Assembly (NCBI GenBank): GCA_028752905.1
Contig: JAQNBH010000005.1
Location: forward strand, 6,374,502-6,438,501
Direction: 5' to 3'
DNA length: 64,000 bases
From: Cladorhizidae sp. MBARI D1340-BT2
Lineage: Eukaryota; Porifera; Demospongiae; Poecilosclerida; Cladorhizidae
Shown: positions 21,913 to 34,881 of the stretch, piece after piece
Numbering within the stretch: position 1 is the stretch's first letter
Layout: every line of letters begins with the position of its first letter
Notes under the pieces: generated by a model
What the model was told of the DNA's origin: nothing
Databases searched by the model: none
Seen by the model: only the letters and a program-made list of their open reading frames with translations
Translations under genes and position numbers: made by a program

Positions 21913-24900
21913 TTAGTCCTCTATACTCTCCTCTCTTGTTTTCTGCATGTTCCTCTCCCTTCTATGTACCCTCCCACTTGTAGCACTTGATCTCCTCCTG
22001 TCAGTTATCTTCTCTATCCCTTCAGAAATCTCCATTGTTTCTGTTTTTAAACTCTTCTTTCTCTCCTTTCCACTCGTCCTCTTCTGCTCTGTCTGTTCTT
22101 GTCCTACCTTCTTCCTCTTCTGCACTGTCTCTATCTTCTTCCTCTTCTGTTCTTGTACTATCTTCTTCTTATTTCCGTGTTTGTCTGCAATATTTATTAT
22201 TTCATCAAGGTTTTCTTTCCTCTTGTAATCCTCTTTTGGGGTAACCTCTGTGCTTCTTTCAGCGTCCAGTTCTTCGATGGTCCTCGATAAATCATCCTCA
22301 TCATCTTCATCATAGCCTACCAGACTTCTCATCTCTTCCTCCTTCATTGTCTTATTATGCCTGACCTTCTTTTTCAGGGGCAATCTTTTCACCTTACGTT
22401 TGATCTTATTGATAGCACGCTTGCCTGGGAAATGATACTTTGTGCCCCTGTGCTCCTCCTCCTTCAAAATGGACTTTTTCTGCATATTTTCATTCTCTGG
22501 CATTTTGTTTGTTGTGTTCTGGTCTTTTTTCTTAGCTCTACGATATTGATAATAAACCAATGTTGTAAGGACACTGGTCAAGACCACCAGCAGTAATACC
22601 CCAACTAGAATTTCTACTTTGCTTCCTGACGTCATATTGTCCTCATACTTGCTCTTGTACTCCAACTCAATCTCCTCATCGCTGATGTTGAGGACACTGG
22701 GACCAAGAGGCAACCGGACAATATCGACACGAGGAGGGGAACCAACAATCATCCCTACAGGAATTATATATAATACATGAACCAACAATCATCCCTACAG
22801 GAATTATATATAATACATGAACCAACAATCATCCCTACAGGAATTATATATAATACATGAACCAACAATCATCCCTACAGGAATTATATGTAATACATGA
22901 ACCAACAATCATCCCTACAGGAATTATATATAATACATGAACCAAATCATCCCTACAGGAATGATATATAATGCATGAATCAACAATCATCCCTACAGGA
23001 ATGATATATAATATATACATGAATAACAATCATCCCTACAGGAATTATATATAATACATGAATAGGCTCTTGTAGATGATGCTAGCATGATTTTGAGAAT
23101 AATAGGAATATGGGGAATCGTTACTCATTAGTCATTACTCATTAGGCACTATCTATGATGCATCAACATGTTTTCAGCAATGAGCAGTCTGTCTGCATAA
23201 CAGCTTACCAACTTGTTAAAACAAGACTCAGGACTCAGCAGCACATGTCATGTTATAATAGAGCTCATCTGCACACAACCATTAGCATTGACTTAGCAAT
23301 ATGGCAAGCCTTGAAGAAGAAAGTACCTTTGAAATTGTTCAAACAGAGCGTACAAGAGTGGATAGTGAGTCTAGTGATTCCTTTAAAAAATCAGAGGTTT
23401 GGGATGATAGCAGTTTTAATGTACCTAGTCTTCTGGACAGGCTGAATAGTCCCACTGTATCACACTTCGCAAGAAAATAAAAGGTCGAAACTAATCCTCC
23501 TATTTGTAGGAAGATATGTAAAGGAGCATTTGCTAGTGAACCCCATTCCCTGAACTAGACTTATTAAAGAAAACCCTAACGAGTCTTTCAGAACTTTCTG
23601 GAAAACTCTGCTCTCTGTGAAAAAGAACATTACGGCATGTAACCGTACCAAAGCATGCAGCCGGGGGGGGGGGGAACGCATAGAAGCTGGAGAGGAAGGG
23701 AAGAGAAACATGGTTGCTATGCTCAAGTTGAAAATTAATCCATCCAATGAAACCCCTCCTGCCTGTGTCCATGTTCATCGTGTCAAAATCATAACTGCTT
23801 TCATGAAGGCAGGATGGTGTGCAATAAAATTGACTGTTTTCATGAATAATTCATTTAGGCTCCCTAATTGTGACAATTTGCATGACTTAATACCATTTGT
23901 TCTTAAGCAGCAGAAGAGCATAAAAGCCAAGATTAATGGAGGCAAGTGTCTGTTATTTTTATGGGATTGCCATAATATATGTGAAGCACTTGTTTTTGTA
24001 CTTCGATTTGTCAAAGCATTGAGATTTGCAACATTGTGTGGTATGACTAATGCTTTTAGCAAAGAGCTTGACTGGCAAAGAACTCACTTGGCAACTCTTT
24101 GTTTGTTTGTCCACAGAATTGGGTATTCGTTCAGATATGCTATATACTATATAGCCTGTAGGCATGAATGCACATCAGTAAATTCTGCTGCAGTTCGTAC
24201 ATTAAAAATTGTTTTCCTTTAAAAAAATTGACATCGTTGTTTCTATGGGTAGCTAACTATACTCTAGGCACAGATGTATGGTAGCTAACTATACTCTAGG
24301 CATAGGTGTATGGGTAGCTAACTATACTCTAGGCATAGCTGTATGGGTAGCTAACTATACTCTAGGCATGGGTGTATGGGTAGCTAACTATACTCTAGGC
24401 ATGGGTGTATGGGTTATATACTTTATAAAGCAGTCACATGTAAAATGACCATGTTACTCATCTTAAATATGAACAGGTGATTCATCTTAAATGTGAACAG
24501 GTCACATGTTCTAAATAGGAACAGGTCACATAAGGGAATGCTACCTCATTGGTTTGATTTCTATTTTAAAATGGTGGATATATACATACAGCTTCACTCT
24601 GAACATAAACCATGAACCACAGATGAATAGGATGGTACAGAGGTTAAACTAACAACAACTCCATGTATATAAATTTTGACACCTAAATGATTTTAACTCT
24701 ATTAAGCATGTCTCGCCTCTGTATGTTCACCTGCAAAAAATATGAATGACATGTCCACCTTAAACAAAGTGGGCTTATGAAACTGGAAATGGTTGTCCTG
24801 GAGAAGAGAAAGAACAAGAAAATGGAAGCAGATTTGAAGAAAGAAAATTGGCTGCACAGGGAAATGAAAAACGGCTGCATGGTTAATAACTCGATACTGG

Positions 24901-27900
24901 AGTTTTATTCTGACATTACACTGATCTTTTCTTTTCAATACAGCCATCACTTACAGTTTATGTAAACTCAAAGTGGGCGACCTGTTCATATTTTCGAAGT
25001 GTGAACATACAATGAGTACATAAATATATACATAGCTACATCACAGATACAAGCCATTGAAATACAAACTTTTACATACAACTTCCCAGTGAGGGCTCAA
25101 TTCCTTAGCCAAATAATACAGCACGACTGCACACGTCTAACAATCATTTCTACCCCATTCCCCCTTTTCATAATTGAGAAGCATTCATAATTGAGAAGCA
25201 GGCAAGACTTGTAAATTTCTAGATCTCCTGATGCTAAAATGGTGAGGACTTGTGGTACATGTACACAAGTTATGTGGATGGGAGAAAAATATATGGTAGT
25301 TGATTGATACAAGAACCTGGAAGACAAATTTAATGTTAAGTTTTTCAGTGAACTACCATAGCAAAGGATTCAAAGCATGATGGAAATGTTTTTAGAAATG
25401 GCAGAAATTAAGAAACTGAGATTTTTTTTTGAGTTTGGACTCCACCATTATGAAATGTGGATCAAACCAATTTAGAGAGACTACAATTCATGAGTATGCC
25501 ACCTTAAAATATCGATACAATGAACGTGCTAGCATGAGCCATGTGCATGAAGACGTGTGGTATGTGTGTATATATGAGTGCATGCGTGTGAGCGAGAGAG
25601 AGAGTGTGCATGTGTGTGCACGTGTGTGTGTATTTATGTTTGCACATACCTCTGGGCCAGACTATGAGTTTAGTTGTGGCAGAGACTGTTTGCAACTTAT
25701 TAGAAGCCATACAGACATACAATCCAGAATCTTCTAAAGTGATATTCAACAGGGTTAGACTCCGAGCTTCACAATCTTTTTCCTGAGCCATTAGTTTGAT
25801 TGAGACAATTCTCTACATAAAAAATACAAACAAAAAAAGGCAGAAACATTACGAGTGGCATTGCAGATGATCCAATAAATGCAGACGTACTCGATTCCCT
25901 CTTAATTCTCTTTCCCATCTCACACTTTTAATCACATTGCCGAAAGCGACGCAGTAAAACATGGCTGATGATCCTTCTTCAAGTGTGAGGCTGTAAGGTC
26001 CAACCACTATCCTTAGTGCTACATACAAGAGCAAAAACCATATTTTATTCCTAATAATAGTGACAAAACCAGTCATTTTCATCTCGGCCTAGAGCAGCAT
26101 AACTATTCATACAGACTTGCACATGACGTGCATGATAAAAATTGTATATTTCCTTTGAATGCTTACCACATCAAATTGTTATTTCCCAATCACAAGAGAG
26201 GGTTTTCCCCTCAAATATGTTCATACTACACATGTGCAGGTGATTCATCAGCAGAAAGGGTCATTTATTATTAAGTCAGTCAACTGTTCTGACATTCTTT
26301 AACTACTGGTCTTGTGTTTTTCCTTGAGTTGTATTTTTCCAAAGTTTAGTTCTCACTTACTCTGGACCTCTGACAATTATAGTACTGTGGTAAGCATTGG
26401 TGGAAGCTAAACATTGGTATTGCTCAATGGAAAACTAACCCTCGATTCTGATTATGTGAAATGTCTTCCTCTCTTCATTGAACTGTTCATTTTTCAGGTT
26501 AATTTCATACTGTCCAGTCGTGTTATTGTCTACCCATGTCAGCACAATCCTGTGCTTGGTCTCTACATCATACACAGAACTGGACACAAACTCCACGAAT
26601 GTAGTATCTGGTAGTTTCTCGTCGGGAAGCTTTTTGAGTTGGAACTCATAGACTGGCGATGTGGTGTAAGAAAAGACCATAATACTGGTGGCTGTGATGT
26701 TCGGAGCTAAGTAGACAATGTCCTCAGACAGCTTGATCAAAATCCCTAGAAGCAATAAGAGATTAGAATAAAAATGAAATAATAGATTATTAGCCGATGA
26801 TATATTGAACTGATGTTTGAGCCAACATGCTTTGGCCTTCTTCAGGGTGGTTTTGGAGTGTTAGCTGCGCCAGGATGGGGTCTGGCAGTGCCCCCTCTTC
26901 CCACTCCCTCCCCCCACCCACCCCATCCCCCCAAATCGATCAGGAAAAAGTGATATTATTATTCCCCAGAGGAATGGGCTGATTTCATGACAAAGTTTGA
27001 AAGAGTTCAGCATTAAAGACAATCCATCTACTAACTTGCTCCAAAATTGTGTCTAATATGCTCAGAAAGCTGCAAATACTGCTGGAGCAGCCCTCCAACT
27101 TCCTTCTCAGACTCTTCCCACCAATGTTCTTTGGATCCCCCATCAGTCTGACCTTCCAATCATATAATACCAGAATGGTTACTTGTAGCTGATACTTGAT
27201 CATCATTAAGGTCTTAGCCACCTCAAAAATAATAGGCAAACTATAGTTTATGACAATCATTTACATTGGGTCTATAATTTACAGCATTTCCTTACAGTAT
27301 TAATAAGTAATGGATAATGTATAAATTTGTCTAAGGGAAAGAGTACATTATACCCCAACCTATCTCCATCAGAGGTTGGAATATAGAGGCACTTCCAGTC
27401 CCAAATAAAGTGAAATGCAGGGTGATAGTGGGTAGGGCTGGCAAGTAGTAGGCTGGTGTAGGGCATCTAAGCTAAATGCCAGATTTAAAAAAAATTAACA
27501 CACAAAAAACACTTTATTACAACAAACACTCTTAGCAGCAAAATGATTTTCCCTCTCCCTTTTTTCTATGCTTTTCCTTAGTGCTTTTCCTTAGTACAGA
27601 AACTGTTATAAAAAATATTTTGGAGCAAAGCTCTGACAATGAATAATTTTTTGCAGAGTGAAGTAACATTTTTTGCTATGTAAGTAATAAGAATGTCAAG
27701 TATATTAGTTTTTAAATCTCAAACCCCTAATATTGTCAAAAGAACCTGATAGGGTTTGTAAAGTACTTGATGGGTTTGCTAGATTATTTTATGTCTATCA
27801 ATACAACCTCTGTTGCAACAAAACTCTGTTACAACCAAGTAATTTCTCCACTCCTATATAATCTGTATATAAAATAATAATAACAACAACAAAACAACAA

Positions 27901-30900
27901 CAACAGCAATAATAATACACATACATGCAATGATTTTCTTGATTTAACTTGCTCATTCGACATCTCAGCTAGCCCTAGACTTCATTAGGATTAATGAGAT
28001 GCTAAGACTCAAGTGAGATTGATGTATATACTGCAAAGCACACCCTGGCACATGTGTATGCACATGACATGTGGCAGCAATGAAGGCGGAGAAAAGCGAG
28101 GGAAATAAATAACAAAACAAAGAAGCTTTTTAGATTTTTATTACAATTAATACCAAATACAATTAATACCAAATAGAATAAATAAACAAATAAACAAATA
28201 AACAGACACAAAATAAACAATTAATAAACAAGAAATAAAAATGAAAATAAAAGCACAAAACAAAACATGGGGAAATTTTAGTCACTATAGCCAGAATTTA
28301 ATCATGCATTGGACCCTGGTAATGAATGCAGAACAACTATAATATAGTAAAATTATTAATAACATGCAACGAACCTTTGAAAAATGTGATCTTCAGAGAT
28401 TTCCAAAGTGACACTCTACTTATATCATCCTTGGTGAAGTCATGATAGGACACCATACAAGTAATGTTGTATACTCCTGAATTATGTATGATAGCAGGGA
28501 CATCGTGTTTCATACGAGTTACATTCCCATTAAAAAAGACAAGTTCTAGAGTACGTCGATCAGATGGGGTTTGGATGGTGCAATCAAATTTACTGCTCGA
28601 GGTGAGTGAGCCAACAATGGAAAGGGCAAAGTTATAGCTGTGAAAGAGAGGGACAAAGACTTCTGTTAGCTTCCCAGAGTGCATGTCCGCATAGTTATCT
28701 TTGGTCATGTACCAAGTGTGTATGTTCAAGTCAACACCATCAATCACTGGAATAGAAGAGGAAATGATGGAGATGGTGATGGTGGAGGAGTTGGTGGTGA
28801 TGGTTGTGGAAGAGTAGGATATATTGGTGGTGATGATTGTGATGGTGGAAGTTGAGGTAGTAGAGTGGTGAAGAAGATGATGATGGAGGTTATAAAGTTG
28901 TTGGGCGAAGGAGAGAGTAAACAATATATTAATTATGTAGTGATACTTTACTGTATAGAGGGAAATTTCATTGTCTGTTTAGTTCTGGACTCACCCTCAA
29001 CAACCCACATACAATAATTGAGCCTAGGTAAGTGTACAACAAGCATGTAGATTCATGAATAAGAGCCATGCCTAAACTAATAATAAAAAAGACATGAGTT
29101 AGCCTTGTTTGATCAATCCACTTTCTTTGAAAGGACTTCCAAGAACGAAACTCTCTTCAAGTCCTCTACAGTGGTATTGATCTGTTGAAACTACCTGATG
29201 TAAAAACCAAGTGCCTAAAAGTCTTTTACTGCCAACATTATTATTGTAAATGCATTTTAATTAAGGAACAAAACCATAATTTTTTTTAAATTGTGGTAAC
29301 AATTTTGGAGCTCTATATATAGATTCTTCACTTATAAAAAGAAAGATCACTTTGTGAGCTCTCTTTTGTTACTAGAAATATTGCATAAATATAACTGTGC
29401 CAAAGTTACATGTAGCCAAAGTTGGGGTATATACCTCAAAATCAGAGTGTCTGAATTTGCTGCAATTGTGGCTCCCGAGGAAAGTGTTGGATGCTGAAAT
29501 TTGTATCTGTAATGAGAGGAATATACTCTACAAGATGAGTGTTTTCACTGTGTTAACTCATCCACTAGAAGTTGAGCATGGCGTGTGGCTCATGAATTTC
29601 ATAATATTTTTGGAAAACGTAATTGTGATTTGCGAGCATAGCATGTGCAGAGAGCATGATGTGGCAAATGTTTGCTATAGCACTGTTGTAGCCAAGAGAA
29701 GCTGGTGAGCCTTCAAATATTGGTGACATATTATTTATATACACCACACAACTTTTATGCTAGACATACTTTTGTTCAGGATTTCACCCAAAAGTGGATT
29801 CAAAATATATAGCTCTAGTTAAAACACTGGTTCATGTATTAAAAAATCCTAATCCTCATGAGTATTGCATTGTCTAGCTGCTGCTGCCCTAGCCTAAACT
29901 CTACCATTGCTCTGTCCCGAACTGAGGTACTAATTCAGTATTGATCTGTACAGGATTGATGTCATCATGATACTAGCCTGGGTTGTGACATGAGACATGA
30001 GGAAACAACCAAATAGTGATAATGATAATGTCATTAGTTTTAAACATTCCTGTAGGCAAATCCATGCCCTGGTACATACGCATAATTATAATGCCCAAGA
30101 GGAAGCATGTGGTGTCAGTGATGGTGGAAAAGATTCCAGCCATAAAATTGGGAAGACAACTGGTCAAAAGTCTTAACATTTCAGTAGAATTAAATTATCA
30201 CAAATATGAAAATAAAGAGACGAGGAAGGGAAAGAGAGAGTGAATGAGAGACTAGCAAAGGCAACTGGATTATCTACAAGGAAAATAACATGGTCGGTCT
30301 TGCCTGACAACACCTTTCTGATGTCAATAAAATATAAAATATTACAATAAAGAGCTCATTTGACAGAGGAGCTCTCTCTATCTCTGTGTATGCTTCTGAA
30401 GATCAGCTATTTCTACAGCATCTGCACATGGTTTATTTGTGTATGGAATAATTGTAGAACACCTATGCACAACAAAATATTTTCCTTGATTTGTTTTTTC
30501 AGTTACTACCCTCTACTTACAGAACAATGAGATGAGTAAGGCTATAATAAGTATGATGAATTATTTATCATTTTGATGGTCTCGTTCATTAAGATAGCAG
30601 CTATGCTTCAATGATATATATAGAATAGAATATTGTTACACTCACTGTGCCTCTTCCTGCCACTTTTTCACATCCAGAAGATATGATGAAGCCTCTATAC
30701 TTGAAGATATGACAAAGTCTCTGTACTTTATTACGAGTTCTATGATCTCCATTGTTTGTATGATGTGCTTATTTATTGACTGTTCACAGGTAATTTTTCA
30801 TGGTTGATGGTATGCGCATACTGTGCTTTTGGAATTATAGCTAACTTTTCCAAGCATCTTCTGTACTGCTATATAGGAAAGGTAAAAAGCTGTCAGCACA

Positions 30901-33891
30901 TAAGCAACATGTTAGTCTTAGAAATTTTGAATAAAAGTGGATATTTGAGCAATTTTTCTTAAATGACAAAAAATGTGAATGGACTTAAAATCAAGTGGGA
31001 GCTCTGAAAATAAATTTGTTCTGTCGCAAGAAAACTAAATTAATTTTCAGCGCCCATGCTTGACTACCTAGTGAAGTTTTAGCACCTAATAAAACACTCA
31101 TCCCATAGAGTGTGGCTTCCTCTTGACACTGATACTAATTTCAGCTCTTCAGTAGTTTCCGTTCAAGAGCCACACTGCAGCAAATTCAGGCACTCAGATT
31201 TTGAGGCACCTAGAGGTAACTTGGGCATGATTATACAATATATTTTAGTATCAAAAAGAGAGCACTCAGAGAGATTGATCTTTTATGCTATATAGATATA
31301 ATAAAAAGTTCATATAATGAACTAGCAAAATCTATGGCACTCCAAGTCATAACCATATGTTTTTAAAGTCTTTAGGGTTTAGTCCCTCCCAACAAAATTC
31401 CTGCTATTCATACATGTATCACACTTCTATACACCTAAACACACACACACACACACACACATATGTGCACACAAATACATGCAACATCTACCTTTTAGTT
31501 GTGGATCAATAAAGAAAACGCCTCGACACGAATATTTTCTCTCACATCTGTCATCTGTAAGAGCAGGGACATGAAAGTACAAGAAGAACAAACACAATGG
31601 CATGGAGAAGACTCTTAAAAATCATTTGTGATAAATAAATTTTGAATTAATGAATGTAGCATGCTTTCTCTGGTGAGTTGAAGAAATGACTTTTGAATTA
31701 GTGAATGTAGCAAGCCCTCACTGGTGGTGAGTTGAATACAAGATTTTGTATTGCAGTGCATGGCTCTATGAAGCTACCTATGTATGCATCTCAGTATGTA
31801 CCATACATTTCGCCATAAAAATATGAATGGGTCAAATGCAAAACAAGCAAAATGGTGTTAAATTGATTTGGTGTGTGTCTGGCTGTGGGGTGTCAACCAA
31901 AAGAAAATGGCATGGTTTCAGTAGGTAGAGTGCTTGCACAGTCAGTATACTGCGAGGATTTAGATCTGGCTATATAGTGAGTAAATGTCAAGGAAAAGAT
32001 GCTGATGCTAGGCTGCCATGTGCATCATGTCGTGTTGTGTGTCATATTGCTTGCTTCTCTTCAAACAGTCACAAAATCTCCTACATCGGTAGAGAGAAAA
32101 GATGACTGTCACTACTCCGGGGTTAGAGCTTGACCTGCTTTTGGTTTTAGCTGTAATGAGGAGAATAGAAGCATGTCACTTGTGGATATGCTCACGTGTG
32201 AAGCAACAGGGACAGTACCACAATCTTCTCCAAGAGATTTTGAACCCTCCAATAAGCAAAGGAGGTTTATCATAGCCTATGCCATAACTGGAATTCAAAT
32301 AAAGCAATTAATTTGTTATTGAACTTGAGTAGCTATATGTAAGCATATAATAGCTGTGTCTTGCAATACTAGTGCATGCAAACTGGTTTAAGTGGCTAGC
32401 TATGGATATATAATATTCTTTTTAGACTCCCCTATTGAATACTTTAATGTGGACTTATCTTAGTAAGTGGTTAGCTAAGGGGACTCATGGTCCCCTATTC
32501 CAGGATTGGAGTAAGGATGTATCTCATAAACAATTACATGGGCTGTTGTTTCCTGCAATGAAGTTCCATTCAGTTAGTACCAATGACCACACACTCATGT
32601 TTTAGACACTCATTTTGTAGAGTAGGGCTCCCTCCCACTGACTTCCTAATTAGGAGCAGATATTTTGGGCCTGCAGGTTTTGAGGTCCCCAGCATGTAAC
32701 TTGGGAAAGGTTAATCTATGCAAGTTTTTAGTATCAAAAGAGAGCACACAGAGAAAGCTATCTTTTAAGTTATATATAAAATACACAGAGTAAAGTATGC
32801 AGACTCTATGGAGCTATGAAGTCAGAACCACAAGTTTTTGTAACACAATGATATTGTCCCCTCTTTATCAGGTCAATTAATACTAACATTTTTGTTGTTG
32901 TTTTAAGTCGTTTTTTCTTCTTGTTTGTTTGTTAATTGTTTTATTGTTTCTGTACACATGTTAAGTGAACACCAAGTGTGAATTTCTGGGTCTCCAAAAC
33001 ATTTAAACATTTTTCTAACTCATTTATTATTGTTGTTACTACATATATCCATGTCTTGTTGGTATTGATGTATACCATGTTGCCACTACACAAATATTAG
33101 GACATACTATATCTTGTTCTATTGTTGGCGGTACCCATGTGGAATCAGCTAGAGCCTCCTTCAAAGACTTTGTAACAGAGTTTTACAGGAGAACTCCACC
33201 AACCAAACAGCAGGTGTTTTGGTAGAGGATCAGCTACAGTCTACTTTAGATTTAGTGACATTTCCCCAGCAGAACTGAGTAAGGGTCATTCACTCTGCTT
33301 ACAATACATCACACTAAATTCTAATTATAGAACAGCTGACAACCACTGTTACCTGTCTTTTTACTATAATCAAGAAACGGAGTAATTGTAGACGTGTACT
33401 GGAACATCTTCTGGTTGTCAAGTTTTTATGAACGGACATATTGTACACCAGTTATGTGAGTGGAAAAATGGAAATAGAAACACAGGATTTGAAGATGAAT
33501 TTCAAGTGTTTTTTTATTTTATTGCACTGCCAGTTTACTATCTTAGTGAAGGATTCATGGTACACTGGACGTCTTTTTGGAGCTAATATTGGCTGAAACA
33601 CCATTTAGATAACTAAGAAGCTGTTACGTGAGTTTAGCTGAGGTACAAGCTTTATTTTTTTAGGGGGTTGGCATCGGCCATTTTAAAAACAAGCAATAAT
33701 GTATTCACTGTGATATTGGATTGTTGTTGGACACCTCTAAAATCTCAGCATAATGATAGCTGGTGATTTCACAACTTTTTGATCACTATGTATTTGATCT
33801 TCACCTTCCAAAATTTAATACTTGACTTGCTTACCAATGATCCATTAAACTATTTTGAGTTATTTTTCACATACAGGCATGCACACATGCA

Positions 33892-33926
<35 letters not shown>

Positions 33927-34881
33927 GTGAAACAATACCTTGCCCAACATAACGAAATATATTACCTCTCGAGTTATAATCCAATATCATGACATCTCTC
34001 AGGCCTCTGGAGGGGTAGGCAGCCTTGCATAAGAAATCTCTGTTCTGCTTCATCAGAGGTCTGAGCCAGAACATATGGCGAAACCCAATGCAGATCATGA
34101 GAGGTCCAGCCATGGTAGGTGTTGGTAGATAGAGCTTCCTAATGTGTGCATTCAAGTGGATACTACCTTCGGTAGCGCTCTTGATGATGGAGAAGTCACA
34201 TATTGCTGTGCTCATTGTGCATGGATAATCCAGTGGCCTGCACAATATGATTACAAATATATACAACAACTTATACTAGTCTCTTGAGCTCAATCCTGCC
34301 ACTCACACTAGGAGATATATAGTTGGTCAAGATCAATACACATTTTTGTTGCATGAAATATGCCATGATATTTATGGTAATTTAAACAAAAATGATTATG
34401 TGATAGTTTAGGATCTGATGTCGATGACTAGTGTACACAGAGGCAGCTCAACTGGTATGGTGAGCACCAACTATAATTGTCAAGCTTTGCAATGGTGTAA
34501 CTTATGATATCATACCCTTTAAAAAGAATATTATTTTTGAAGACTAAAATCGTCAGGATTATTTTTTTTGCCTTTTTTTTTTGCCGTTTCCTCTCACCGA
34601 ATGGCTCAGCGCTATGTAAAATATGACCAAAATCCTCCAGATCACCAAAAAAAACTGGGTACTTGCCTGTCTTTATCAGTAGCAAAGAAAGCTATGAAGT
34701 CCCTTCCAAACCTAGTGATCTCTACTTCCAATATCCACTGTTCTCCAGTGTAAGAGGGAGGTTGAAAATATCTTCTGTATGAATCAGATCTGCCATAAAT
34801 GTAAATAGTTTCCTCTATCCCAGACACAGAGCTCAAATAGATATAGAGGAGTGAGACAGTAGGGACGACAGAATAGCTCAT
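21913..34881 (-). CDS. Ig-type single-pass receptor A, 774 aa
   Basis: Family not recognised. Exons in order: 34667-34881, 33939-34237, 28375-28746, 26440-26745, 25891-26018, 25650-25812, 21913-22754 (TAA); intron phases 2,1,1,1,0,1. The second ATG (34881) is preferred because it starts a signal peptide (MSYSVVPTVSLLYIYLSSVSG). Three extracellular modules of about 100-125 aa follow; the third exon carries TWYMTKDNY and TEVFVP, shared with receptor B. Residues about 398-495 form a canonical Ig domain: C420, W432, LEDSGLYVC ending at C474, closing LIVWPR. TM about 543-563, then a tail of about 210 aa full of Lys/Arg and Asp/Glu blocks without kinase or death domain. The first intron is GC-AG (AG|GCAAGT). 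NXT/S sequons suggest glycosylation. A surface recognition or adhesion role is inference. It is convergent with PI4K2, with 205 bp between stop codons. Confidence 0.75.
22741..23060. repeat. 40-bp tandem repeat copying a 3' splice site
   Basis: Eight units (ACCAACAATCATCCCTACAG plus GAATTATATATAATACATGA). On the minus strand each contains AATTCCTGTAG|GG, the same sequence used as acceptor of the last exon of receptor A at 22754; the first unit is partly coding. Confidence 0.9.
23301..24222 (+). pseudogene. Decayed open frames of unknown origin
   Basis: Inside the last intron of receptor A, opposite strand. A 58-codon ATG frame at 23301 (acidic, starting MASLEEESTFEIVQTERTR) is followed after stops by a 201-codon frame (23617-24222) with Cys/His-containing stretches such as NCDNLHDLIPFVLKQQ. 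It includes a G run that splits frames near 23663. It could be a broken mobile-element gene or a nested host gene; no family recognised. Confidence 0.3.
24245..24415. repeat. 31-bp tandem repeat, about six units
   Basis: Unit TAGCTAACTATACTCTAGGC followed by ATGGGTGTATGGG, in the last intron of receptor A. Confidence 0.9.
24416..25649. other. Remainder of receptor A last intron
   Basis: AT-rich; contains near-duplicate AACAGGTCACAT and TCATCTTAAAT motifs at 24450-24530 and a GA/GT-rich stretch at 25555-25630 next to the donor. No gene recognised. Confidence 0.6.
26746..28374. other. Receptor A intron between exons 3 and 4
   Basis: Contains a 91-codon minus-strand frame (26985-27260) and a 64-codon one (27272-27466) with no recognisable family, plus A-rich (AACAA and AAATAAAC) simple repeats at 27870-27920 and 28160-28250. 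Probably non-coding. Confidence 0.5.
28765..28915. repeat. GATGGTG low-complexity tract
   Basis: Imperfect GATGGTGATGG repeat just upstream of the receptor A exon 28375-28746. On the minus strand it encodes only Ser/Thr/Ile runs and is better seen as intron low-complexity DNA. Confidence 0.7.
31080..31385 (+). repeat. Dispersed repeat family 3, copy 1
   Basis: Shares ordered blocks with 32590-32890 and 56740-56940: a TTTGAGG(C/T)-type block, AGTATCAAAAAGAGAGCACTCAGA, and AAGTCATAACCATATGTTTTT. No coding capacity. Confidence 0.6.
31438..31462. repeat. AC microsatellite
   Basis: Twelve or so AC repeats just downstream (in gene sense) of the candidate cassette exon. Confidence 0.85.
31492..31554 (-). 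other. Candidate 21-residue cassette exon of receptor A
   Basis: Inside the 5.2-kb intron between exons 2 and 3. Good acceptor (CTGCTCTTACAG) and donor (AAAG|GTAGAT) flank 63 nt that start and end in phase 1, matching both neighbours. The encoded piece includes CERKYSCRGVFFIDPQLK, which resembles the end of exon 2 (DYNSRGNIFRYVGQ). It may be an alternative exon or the remnant of a duplicated exon; it is left out of the 774-aa model. Confidence 0.35.
31908..31978 (+). repeat. tRNA-like SINE head
   Basis: GGCATGGTTTCAGTAGGTAGAGTGCTTGCA resembles the 5' part and A box of a tRNA (consensus ...TCAGTTGGTAGAGCGC...); GAGGATTTAGATCTGG lies at B-box distance (consensus GGTTCGAATCC) but is degenerate. 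Best read as a SINE fragment, not a functional tRNA gene. Confidence 0.45.
32590..33640 (+). repeat. Dispersed repeat family 3, longer copy
   Basis: Carries the AGTATCAAAAGAGAGCACAC block (about 32740), then a CTAGAGCCTCCTTCAAAG / AACTCCACCAACCAA block (33145-33215), and a GGACATATTGTACACCAGTT ... GGTACACTGG ... ACCATTTAGATAACTAAGAAGCT block (33430-33625). The same blocks occur in another order at 56570-57560, and the last block alone at 38890-38945 and 42160-42230. Probably a noncoding transposon or retroposon family. Confidence 0.55.
33884..33924. repeat. AC microsatellite next to receptor A exon 2 donor
   Basis: About 15 AC repeats starting within 20 bp of the donor at 33939 (in gene sense, downstream of the exon). 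Confidence 0.9.

Noticed and set aside
26985..27466. Minus-strand frames of 91 and 64 codons as extra receptor A exons
   Set aside because: No splice sites in the right phase, and no Ig-like or TWYMT-like pattern.
31908..31978. Functional tRNA gene
   Set aside because: The acceptor stem does not pair and the B box is degenerate; a SINE remnant is more likely.
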